The position numbers and the translations under genes were made by a program. Below, in pieces: positions 1 through 5,253 of a stretch of 13,975 bases of DNA (position 1 is the stretch's first letter; the number at the start of each line of letters is the position of its first letter). The stretch is from the NCBI GenBank assembly GCA_043784465.1, contig JAYVYJ010000261.1, positions 1 to 13,975 on the forward strand. The letters are read 5' to 3'. This DNA is from Roseiarcus sp043784465. Its GTDB lineage: Bacteria > Pseudomonadota > Alphaproteobacteria > Rhizobiales > Beijerinckiaceae. The notes beneath the pieces were generated by a model that worked only from the letters and a program-made list of their open reading frames with translations, was not told the origin of the DNA and searched no databases.

Positions 1-639
1 GACGATTCCATCGGCGCGATGGTGCTGACAGGCTCGGAGAAAGCGTTCGCCGCCGGGGCCGACATCAAGGAGCTGTCCGCGCTCAATTTCGCCGACGCCT
101 TCCGCGCCGACCCGTTCGTCGCGTGGGAATACACCTCGAAGGTGCGCAAACCCGTGATCGCGGCGGTGGCGGGCTTCGCGCTGGGCGGGGGTTGCGAACT
201 CGCCATGATGTGCGACATCATCGTCGCCTGCGAGACCGCCAAATTCGGGCAGCCCGAGATCAAGCTCGGCGTCATCCCGGGCGCGGGCGGCACACAGCGG
301 TTGACCCGCTTCGTCGGCAAATCCAAGGCGATGGACATGGTGCTGACCGGGCGCATGATGGATGCGAGCGAGGCGGAACGCTCGGGGCTGGTCTCGCGCG
401 TGCTGCCTGCGGAGAATTTCGTAGAAGAGGTCGTCAAGATCGCCGCGACCGTCGCCGCGATGGGCGGTCCCTCGGTGCAGGCGGCCAAGGAGGCGGTCAA
501 CCGCGCGCAGGAGACGACGCTGGCCGAAGGCGTGCTGTTCGAGCGCCGGCTGTTCTTCGGGCTGTTCGCCACGCAGGATCAGGGCGAGGGCATGCGCGCC
601 TTTGTCGAGAAACGCCCCCCCGTATTCAAAAACCGCTGA
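1..639 (+). CDS. Enoyl-CoA hydratase / crotonase family protein (5'-truncated)
   Basis: The reading frame is open from base 1, so the gene begins outside the window; the 212 visible codons end at TGA 637-639. The family hydrates trans-2-enoyl-CoA to 3-hydroxyacyl-CoA in fatty-acid or aromatic-acid beta-oxidation in the cytoplasm. Visible hallmarks are the oxyanion-hole segment AFAAGADIKEL near the start, the GGGCELAM block carrying the first catalytic Glu, and GQPEIKLGVIPGAGGTQRL carrying the second Glu, so both catalytic acids of true hydratases are present. The C-terminal FVEKRPPVFKNR matches the usual end of short-chain enoyl-CoA hydratases of about 258 aa, so roughly 45 residues are missing. 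The next gene lies 59 bp downstream on the same strand with no clear terminator between, which suggests co-transcription. Family is certain; the exact substrate (fatty or phenylacetyl type) cannot be told. Confidence 0.93.
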   Translation, partial: DDSIGAMVLTGSEKAFAAGADIKELSALNFADAFRADPFVAWEYTSKVRKPVIAAVAGFALGGGCELAMMCDIIVACETAKFGQPEIKLGVIPGAGGTQRLTRFVGKSKAMDMVLTGRMMDASEAERSGLVSRVLPAENFVEEVVKIAATVAAMGGPSVQAAKEAVNRAQETTLAEGVLFERRLFFGLFATQDQGEGMRAFVEKRPPVFKNR

Positions 640-698
640 ATTTTGGTTCAACGGGATGAGCGTGGTAACGCCGCCCCATCGTCAAAGAGGAAACGACC

Positions 699-1535
699 AT
701 GAAGCTTTTTCGTCACGGCGACCCCGGCTCGGAGCGCGCCGGCGCGCTCGACCCCCAGGGCGTGCGCCGCGACCTGTCGCTGCTCGTCCCCGACATCACG
801 CCCGAATGGCTGAGTCCGGAAAAACTCGCCGCCCTCGCCGCGATCGACTTGACCAAACTTCCCGCCGTGCAAGACGGCGCGCGTATCGGCGCGCCCGTCG
901 CGGGAATCCGCCAGTTCGTCGCGATCGGCCTCAACTATGGCAAGCACGCCGCCGAGACTGGCGCGCAGCCGCCCAAGGAGCCTATCGTCTTCAACAAGGC
1001 GATCACCTCGTTGCAGGGCCCCGACGACGACGTGAAGATGCCTGAAGGGTCCGAACAATCGGACTGGGAAGTCGAATTGGCCATCGTCATCGGGCGAACG
1101 CCGCGCCGCGTAGCCGCCGCAGACGCGCTCGCCTATGTCGCGGGCTACGCGCTGGCCAACGACGTGTCCGAGCGCCACTGGCAATTGCATCGCGGCGGCC
1201 AGTGGGTGAAGGGCAAGAGCTTCGACACGTTCGGCCCGCTTGGCCCCTATCTCGTGACGGCGGACGAGATTCCGGATCCGCAGAAGCTGCCGCTTTCGCT
1301 GAAGCTCAACGGCGAGATCAAGCAGAACAGCTCGACCAGCGACATGATCTTCTCGGTCGCCGAGATCGTCGCGCATCTCAGCCTGTTCATGACGCTGTTG
1401 CCCGGCGACGTGATCGTGACCGGCACGCCCGAGGGCGTTGGCCTGGGCCAGAAGCCGCCCATGTTTCTCAAGCGCGGCGACGTGATGGAGCTTGACGGCG
1501 GCCTGCTCGGCCGGCAGCGCCAGAAGGTTGTCTGA
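699..1535 (+). CDS. Fumarylacetoacetate hydrolase (FAH) family protein
   Basis: A 278-aa cytoplasmic protein of the FAH fold, a metal-dependent family that cleaves or decarboxylates 2-keto or acylpyruvate compounds; annotated relatives include ureidoglycolate lyase-like and 2,4-diketo-3-deoxy-fuconate hydrolase-like enzymes. The metal site is visible as DWEVELAIVIG (Glu124 and Glu126) followed by GYALANDVSER (Asp155). The other signatures are VAIGLNYGKHAAE at about 74-86, PGDVIVTGTPEGVGLG near the C-terminus, and the terminal LGRQRQKVV seen in many alphaproteobacterial members. The length is normal. ATG 699 is preceded by AGAGGAAA about 6 nt upstream, which supports this start. With the upstream crotonase it suggests a small catabolic operon for an organic acid. 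The specific reaction cannot be assigned from sequence. Confidence 0.9.
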   Translation: MKLFRHGDPGSERAGALDPQGVRRDLSLLVPDITPEWLSPEKLAALAAIDLTKLPAVQDGARIGAPVAGIRQFVAIGLNYGKHAAETGAQPPKEPIVFNKAITSLQGPDDDVKMPEGSEQSDWEVELAIVIGRTPRRVAAADALAYVAGYALANDVSERHWQLHRGGQWVKGKSFDTFGPLGPYLVTADEIPDPQKLPLSLKLNGEIKQNSSTSDMIFSVAEIVAHLSLFMTLLPGDVIVTGTPEGVGLGQKPPMFLKRGDVMELDGGLLGRQRQKVV

Positions 1536-1542
1536 GCCTCAA

Positions 1543-1572
1543 GCGAGGTCCGCGCGAAACGACGGGCCTCGC
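1543..1572 (+). terminator. Possible hairpin terminator after the FAH gene
   Basis: GCGAGGTCC (1543-1551) can pair with GGGCCTCGC (1564-1572), giving 9 bp with one G-U pair and a 12-nt loop, 8 bases after the stop codon of the FAH-family gene. The T-tract that follows is weak and interrupted, so this could be a Rho-assisted end or a 3' stabilising hairpin and not a full intrinsic terminator. Confidence 0.4.
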
Positions 1573-1608
1573 CTTAACCAAAGATTCCCGTTTTCCCTAC
1601 TTTTTGGC

Positions 1609-1633
1609 GGAACTTGCGCGCTCAAGCCGGGTT
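1609..1633 (+). promoter_or_regulatory. EcfG-type general stress promoter (GGAAC-N16-GGTT)
   Basis: GGAAC at 1609-1613 is followed after exactly 16 nt by GGTT at 1630-1633. The alphaproteobacterial general stress sigma factor EcfG (SigT/RpoE2) recognises GGAAC-N16/17-CGTT, so 8 of 9 positions fit. The predicted transcript starts at about 1640 and gives a leader of about 40 nt before ATG 1680. A YeaQ/GlsB-type stress membrane protein is a plausible target. A second, perfect match lies at 2021-2045. Confidence 0.65.
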
Positions 1634-1679
1634 CTCCAGACGAAGCGTGAGGATCACGCCAACCGTCAAGGAGCAGGGC

Positions 1680-1937
1680 ATGGAGCCGCAGGGCATTATC
1701 ATCTGGTTGATCATCGGCGGCGTCGCCGGCTGGCTCGCGGGCCTGATCGTGCGTGGCGGCGGCTACGGAATCATAGGCGACATCGTCGTGGGCATTATCG
1801 GGTCGGTGCTCTTCGGCTGGCTGTTCGGCGCCATGGGCTATGGCGTGGGCTCAGGCGTGATCGGCTCGATCATTGCGGCCACCATCGGTGCGGTGATCCT
1901 TATCTTCATCCTTCGGTTGGTTACGCGAGCCGTCTAA
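1680..1937 (+). CDS. GlsB/YeaQ/YmgE family stress-response membrane protein
   Basis: An 85-aa, very hydrophobic, glycine-rich protein of the transglycosylase-associated (YeaQ/YmgE/GlsB) family. It begins MEPQGIIIWLIIGGVAGWLAG and shows three membrane segments at roughly 6-24, 31-52 and 58-80, with the repeated GxxG pattern typical of the family. Relatives are induced by osmotic, acid or general stress; their biochemical role is unknown and the transglycosylase name is historical. I chose ATG 1680 over upstream in-frame codons because AAGGAG (1668-1673) sits 6 nt before it and because family members begin at this point. The gene is monocistronic: an EcfG-like promoter lies upstream at 1609-1633 and a UUCG-capped terminator starts 22 bp after the stop. 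Confidence 0.93.
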   Translation: MEPQGIIIWLIIGGVAGWLAGLIVRGGGYGIIGDIVVGIIGSVLFGWLFGAMGYGVGSGVIGSIIAATIGAVILIFILRLVTRAV

Positions 1938-1959
1938 CCGAAGACTCTAGATTGACAGT

Positions 1960-1990
1960 AAAGCGGCGGCTTCGGCTGCCGTTTTTTTTT
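1960..1990 (+). terminator. Intrinsic terminator of the YeaQ-like gene
   Basis: AAAGCGGCGGC (1960-1970), loop TTCG (1971-1974) and GCTGCCGTTTT (1975-1985) form an 11-bp stem with two G-U pairs. A stable UUCG tetraloop closes it, and a run of nine T (1982-1990) overlaps the 3' arm. This is a textbook Rho-independent terminator. Confidence 0.92.
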
Positions 1991-1992
1991 CT

Positions 1993-2015
1993 TTTGCTTG
2001 CCCGTCGCAAGCAAA
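1993..2015. repeat. Perfect 8-bp inverted repeat upstream of the second EcfG promoter
   Basis: TTTGCTTG (1993-2000) and CAAGCAAA (2008-2015) are perfect reverse complements separated by 7 nt (CCCGTCG). The element lies just after the terminator T-tract and ends 5 bp before the GGAAC box at 2021. An overlapping pair, CCCGTCGC (2001-2008) and GCGACGGG (2027-2034), spans the -35 box. Either could bind a regulator or be a secondary hairpin of read-through RNA. No factor is recognised. Confidence 0.5.
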
Positions 2016-2020
2016 TAGCG

Positions 2021-2045
2021 GGAACCGCGACGGGAAACGCGCGTT
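2021..2045 (+). promoter_or_regulatory. EcfG-type general stress promoter (GGAAC-N16-CGTT)
   Basis: GGAAC at 2021-2025, 16 nt of spacer, then CGTT at 2042-2045 is an exact match to the EcfG consensus GGAAC-N16/17-CGTT. The predicted start near 2052 lies about 35 nt before ATG 2086 of a 28-aa membrane microprotein, so this promoter would drive that gene alone. Confidence 0.75.
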
Positions 2046-2085
2046 GTTAGTCCATGGCCGCGGTGGCCGGGCGATGGAGGATGTC

Positions 2086-2172
2086 ATGGGTTTTGGACGT
2101 GGAGCGCTTCTCTGGCTTATCGGCATCCCGCTGCCGATCATCATCTTGCTGGCGCTGTTCTGGCATCACTGA
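2086..2172 (+). CDS. 28-aa single-pass membrane microprotein
   Basis: ATG 2086 to TGA 2170-2172 encodes 28 residues: a short glycine-containing N-terminus (MGFGRGAL), then one hydrophobic helix from about residue 8 to 26 rich in Leu and Ile and containing GIPLP, then Trp-His-His at the C-terminus. I am confident the gene is real because every expression signal fits: GGAGG (2076-2080) with 5-nt spacing, a perfect EcfG promoter at 2021-2045, and a strong terminator starting 28 bp after the stop. I recall short conserved hypothetical proteins of this type in alphaproteobacteria but know no function. It is probably an inner-membrane stress microprotein, possibly working with the adjacent YeaQ-like protein; that link is inferred from shared promoter type and adjacency. 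Its size makes it easy for gene callers to miss. Confidence 0.82.
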   Translation: MGFGRGALLWLIGIPLPIIILLALFWHH

Positions 2173-2199
2173 CATTCCCGATCAGAGGTCGGCTCATAG

Positions 2200-2231
2200 A
2201 AAGCGGGAGGCTTGGCCTTCCGCTTTTTTTT
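2200..2231 (+). terminator. Intrinsic terminator of the 28-aa microprotein gene
   Basis: AAAGCGGGAGGC (2200-2211), a 3-nt loop TTG and GCCTTCCGCTTT (2215-2226) form a 12-bp stem with one G-U pair, followed by eight T (2224-2231). It also insulates the downstream ABC operon from stress-promoter read-through. Confidence 0.92.
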
Positions 2232-2274
2232 GCCTGCGCCGCGTTGGCGCCGCAGTCGGAATGGCGGCGCCTTA

Positions 2275-2303
2275 TTGACGGGCGCCGGCGTCCGCGCTCT
2301 AAC
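2275..2303 (+). promoter_or_regulatory. Candidate housekeeping promoter of the ABC importer operon
   Basis: TTGACG (2275-2280), a 17-nt spacer and TCTAAC (2298-2303) match the housekeeping sigma consensus at 5/6 and 4/6 positions. Transcription would start near 2310 and leave a leader of about 92 nt. The -10 box lies inside an interrupted inverted repeat, CGCTC-T-AACC (2295-2304) with GGTT-CGG-GAGCG (2311-2322), which could serve as an operator or an RNA hairpin. Confidence 0.5.
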
Positions 2304-2320
2304 CTTATCCGGTTCGGGAG

Positions 2321-2387
2321 CGTCGGCCCGCTGAACGGCGCGAGGCTTGCATCGGGCAGAGGGAGAGGGCCGACGATGGGCCTCGCG
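2321..2387 (+). promoter_or_regulatory. Structured leader with mutually exclusive pairings (riboswitch or attenuator candidate)
   Basis: CGTCGGCCC (2321-2329) pairs perfectly with GGGCCGACG (2367-2375). CGCGAGGC (2339-2346) pairs perfectly with GCCTCGCG (2380-2387), and CATCG (2350-2354) with CGATG (2374-2378), stacking on that second helix across a small internal loop. The order is a-b-a'-b', so the long helices are interleaved, and the CATCG helix shares two bases with the first helix. The RNA would therefore adopt one of two folds, or a pseudoknot. The second fold runs directly into the G-rich stretch 2387-2391 that is the only candidate ribosome-binding site before GTG 2402. I do not recognise a known riboswitch class here. 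Function is inferred from base pairing alone. Confidence 0.45.
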
Positions 2388-2401
2388 GGGGTCTGATTAG
2401 C

Positions 2402-3970
2402 GTGAATACGCCCATCGCGGAGATAAAAAGCGCGAACCCGCAGGCGGCGCGATTGGAGTTGCGGGGGGTCACCAAACGCTTCCCCGGCGTTCTCGCCAAC
2501 GACAACGTAAGCTTTTCTGTACGACCGGGCGAAATTCACGCCCTGCTCGGCGAAAACGGCGCCGGCAAATCCACCCTCGTCAAGATGATCTATGGCATTC
2601 TCAGCCCGGACGCGGGCGAGATTATTTGGAATGGAGAACCCATCCGCGTCGCCAATCCGCGCGCGGCGCGGCGATTGGGCGTCGGCATGGTGTTTCAGCA
2701 TTTCTCGCTTTTCGAGGCGTTGACGGTGCTGGAGAACATTGCGCTTGGGCTCGACGCCAATATTCCGCAAAATAGGCTGGAGGCGGAAATCCGCCGCGTG
2801 CTCGACCTTTATGCCCTGAAGCTCGACCCGCGCCGCATCGTCTCGACGCTGAGCGTGGGCGAGCGTCAGCGCATCGAGATCGTGCGCGCGCTGCTGCTCG
2901 ACCCGAAACTCCTCATTATGGACGAGCCGACTTCGGTGCTGACCCCGCAGGAGGTTGAGCAATTGTTCAACACGCTGCGCAAACTCAGCGCGCAAGGGTG
3001 TTCGATCCTTTACATCTCCCACAAGCTGCACGAGATCGTGGCGCTCTGCGAGGCCGCGACCATCCTTCGCGGCGGCAAGGTGGTGGCCGCCTGCGACCCG
3101 CGCAAGGAAACGTCGCGCAGCATGGCGGAGATGATGATCGGCGCGAACCTCAAGGAGATCCTGCGCGGCGAAGCGCGCCCATTCGGCGCCGTCAAGTTCG
3201 AGGCGCTGAACCTCAGCACCCCCAAACGCGGCGATTTCGGCGTCTCGCTCAAGGAGATTTCCTTCGCTGTGAGGGCGGGGGAAATCCTCGGCGTGGCGGG
3301 GGTCGCGGGCAACGGGCAAAACGAACTGTCGGAGGCGCTGAGCGGCGAGACGCTCAGCACGCAAGGCGCCGTCATTCTGGAAGCGCGGGGCATCGGCGAT
3401 CTGGGTCCGACGCCGCGCCGCAAGCTGGGTTTGTGCGTCGTGCCCGAGGAGCGCAACGGCCATGCGGCGGTGGCGGACATGACGCTGGCGCTCAACGGGG
3501 CCCTGACCGCGAGGCGGCGCATGAGTTTTGTGCAGGCCGGGCTGCTCAACATGAAGCGCGTGCGCGCCTATGCGTCGAAGGTGATCGACGCGTTTTCGGT
3601 GAAGGCGCAGGGCCATCAATCGACGGCGGGTTCGCTGTCGGGCGGCAACCTGCAGAAATTCATCATGGGGCGCGAGATCTTGCAGGAGCCGCGCGCCATC
3701 GCCGTTTCGCAACCGACCTGGGGCGTGGACGCGGGTGCGGCCGCCGCTATCCGTCAGGCTCTGGTCGATCTGGCCGCGCGCGGCTGCGCGATCCTCGTTA
3801 TCTCCCAGGACCTCGACGAATTGCTTGAACTCTGCGACAGCCTCGTCGTCATCAATCTGGGACGGCTCTCGCGTGTAATGAAGGTGGGCGAGGCGTCCAT
3901 CGAGGAGATCGGCCTGTTGATGGGCGGCGTGCATGGCGAGACGCCGCAGGAGGTCGCGCTTGCGCATTAG
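2402..3970 (+). CDS. ABC transporter ATPase, BMP/nucleoside-type (double nucleotide-binding domain)
   Basis: A 522-aa protein with two ABC domains in tandem, the layout of the YufO/NupO-like and sugar-type ATPases that power uptake with two permeases and a BMP-family binding protein. Domain 1 is complete: Walker A GENGAGKST (50-58), signature LSVGERQ (150-156), Walker B LLIMDE (170-175). Domain 2 is degenerate in the family-typical way: its Walker A reads GVAGNGQN (300-307) without the Lys, its signature LSGGNLQ is intact (412-418), and its Walker B has SQ (436-437) in place of DE. One ATP site is therefore probably the main hydrolytic site. The start is GTG 2402; the ribosome-binding site is weak (G-run 2387-2391, about 10 nt away) and lies next to a structured leader. 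The stop overlaps the permease start by 11 nt. The substrate is probably a nucleoside or nucleobase. Confidence 0.93.
   Translation: MNTPIAEIKSANPQAARLELRGVTKRFPGVLANDNVSFSVRPGEIHALLGENGAGKSTLVKMIYGILSPDAGEIIWNGEPIRVANPRAARRLGVGMVFQHFSLFEALTVLENIALGLDANIPQNRLEAEIRRVLDLYALKLDPRRIVSTLSVGERQRIEIVRALLLDPKLLIMDEPTSVLTPQEVEQLFNTLRKLSAQGCSILYISHKLHEIVALCEAATILRGGKVVAACDPRKETSRSMAEMMIGANLKEILRGEARPFGAVKFEALNLSTPKRGDFGVSLKEISFAVRAGEILGVAGVAGNGQNELSEALSGETLSTQGAVILEARGIGDLGPTPRRKLGLCVVPEERNGHAAVADMTLALNGALTARRRMSFVQAGLLNMKRVRAYASKVIDAFSVKAQGHQSTAGSLSGGNLQKFIMGREILQEPRAIAVSQPTWGVDAGAAAAIRQALVDLAARGCAILVISQDLDELLELCDSLVVINLGRLSRVMKVGEASIEEIGLLMGGVHGETPQEVALAH
3948..3962 (+). promoter_or_regulatory. Strong ribosome-binding site fixing a TTG start
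   Basis: AGGAGG at 3948-3953 is followed 6 nt later by TTG at 3960-3962, in frame with the permease. No ATG in that frame has comparable spacing: ATG 3933 lies upstream of the AGGAGG, and ATG 4002 has none. This points to translation starting at TTG inside the end of the ATPase gene. Confidence 0.72.
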
Positions 3971-5048
3971 GCTGGAGAAGCGTCGCGAACTGAGCCGCGT
4001 CATGCTGGCGCTAAGCCCCGTGGGCGCGGTGGTGATGACGATGATCGTGGGCGCGATCATCTTCGAGGCGCTCGGCTACGACGGCCCGCGCGCGGTGGCC
4101 GACATCTTTTTCACCCCCGTCTTCGCGCCCTACAAATGGCCCGACGTCGCCGCCAAGGCCGGTCCGCTGATCCTGATCGCGCTCGGCCTCACGCTGGGCA
4201 ATCAGGCGAAGGTCTGGAATATCGGCGCGGAGGGGCAATATCTGCTGGGGGCGCTGGGCGGTTCGGGCGTCGCGTTGCTGACCAGGGACATGCACGGCCC
4301 CTGGATATTGCCCGCGATGATCCTCGCGGGGATCGCGGCCGGGGCGCTTTGGGCCGCGCCGGTGGCGTGGTTGCGCAACCGCTACGGCGTCAACGAAATT
4401 CTGTCGAGCCTGATGCTTGTCTATGTCGCGCTGCAATTGCTCAATTATCTTGTCGCAGGGCCGTGGAAGGACCCCAATGGCCAGAATTTCCCGCAGACCG
4501 CGCCTTTCACGCCCGATCAGAAACTCCCCGCCGCCCTGTTCGGCCTGCCGTTCCCGCCGGGACTCTATGTGGCGTTCGCGCTGGCCCTGGTGTTCTGGCT
4601 GGTGATGGCGCGCTCGGAATTCGGCCTGGGCGTGCGCATCGTGGGCGAGGCTCCCAAGGCGGCGCGTTATGCGGGCTATCGCGAGAGCGACGCGGTGTGG
4701 AGCACGCTTCTGATCTCGGGCGGGATGGCGGGGCTGGCCGGCGCGTTGGAGGCGACGACGCAGGCGGGGCAGTTGAACCTTGGCTTCCCGTCGGGTTATG
4801 GCTTCACGGCGATCATCGTGTCGTTCCTGGGACGGCTCCATCCCCTCGGCATCTTTCTGGCGGGGATCGTGCTGGCGATATCCTATGTGGGCGGACAGGT
4901 GGCGCAGACGACGGTGCATGTGCCCAGCGCAACGGCGGGGCTGTTTCAGGCTATGATGCTGTTCTTCATTCTGGCGGGCGACGTGCTGGTGAGACGTCGG
5001 CTGCGCATAGATTGGGACGCGCGCAAGCCGAGGGCGGCCCGGGCATGA
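3960..5048 (+). CDS. ABC transporter permease, BMP/nucleoside-type (first permease)
   Basis: A 362-aa inner-membrane permease with about nine or ten hydrophobic segments. The family hallmark GNQAKVWNIGAEGQYLLGAL follows the second segment and probably contacts the ATPase. Others are NEILSSLMLVYVALQLLNYL and GFTAIIVSFLGRLHPLGI. This is the larger permease of YufP/NupP-like pairs, usually about 350 aa, so the length fits. The preferred start is TTG 3960 because AGGAGG (3948-3953) has ideal spacing; translation from ATG 3933 would add nine mostly basic residues (371 aa) and overlap the ATPase by 38 nt. The short basic N-terminus RIRLEKRREL is a cytoplasmic cap. It is translationally coupled to the ATPase. 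After its stop, 205 bp containing an inverted-repeat element separate it from the second permease. Confidence 0.93.
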   Translation: MRIRLEKRRELSRVMLALSPVGAVVMTMIVGAIIFEALGYDGPRAVADIFFTPVFAPYKWPDVAAKAGPLILIALGLTLGNQAKVWNIGAEGQYLLGALGGSGVALLTRDMHGPWILPAMILAGIAAGALWAAPVAWLRNRYGVNEILSSLMLVYVALQLLNYLVAGPWKDPNGQNFPQTAPFTPDQKLPAALFGLPFPPGLYVAFALALVFWLVMARSEFGLGVRIVGEAPKAARYAGYRESDAVWSTLLISGGMAGLAGALEATTQAGQLNLGFPSGYGFTAIIVSFLGRLHPLGIFLAGIVLAISYVGGQVAQTTVHVPSATAGLFQAMMLFFILAGDVLVRRRLRIDWDARKPRAARA

Positions 5049-5074
5049 GTTTTAGGGTGCAAATAACACAATCG

Positions 5075-5220
5075 CCGTCATGGCCGGGCTTGCGCCAGCG
5101 ATCCGCGCCGCGCCGCGCCGCCGCCATTCGGTTGTTTGCTCGCGCTGGCCTCGGCGGTCATTCCGCGCAGGCGGCCGCTCTCGACGGCGTGGATGGCCGG
5201 GACAAGCCCGGCCATGACGG
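5075..5220. repeat. 146-bp element bounded by perfect 18-bp inverted repeats
   Basis: CCGTCATGGCCGGGCTTG (5075-5092) is the exact reverse complement of CAAGCCCGGCCATGACGG (5203-5220). The right end is itself a tight hairpin: ATGGCCGGG (5193-5201), loop ACAAG, CCCGGCCAT (5207-5215). The core is GC-rich, and the only frames through it are unconvincing. The ending CATGGCCGGGCTTG/CAAGCCCGGCCATG resembles dispersed palindromic intergenic repeats that are common in Rhizobiales genomes. It sits between two permease genes of one operon, where it could act as a non-autonomous mobile repeat, an mRNA-stabilising structure or a partial terminator. No target-site duplication is obvious. Confidence 0.85.
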
Positions 5221-5253
5221 ACGCGCGGCTTACGTCATAACGGGATCGCGCCG

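Noticed and set aside
2141..4060. Long minus-strand open frame of 639 codons opposite the ABC ATPase
   Set aside because: It is antisense to a gene with clear ABC motifs, its composition is Arg/His/Ala-rich without any recognisable domain, and it runs through the terminator and leader region. Such frames are common in GC-rich DNA.
5075..5220. Insertion sequence between the permease genes
   Set aside because: At 146 bp with no transposase frame it is far too short for an autonomous element. It is reported as an inverted-repeat element only.
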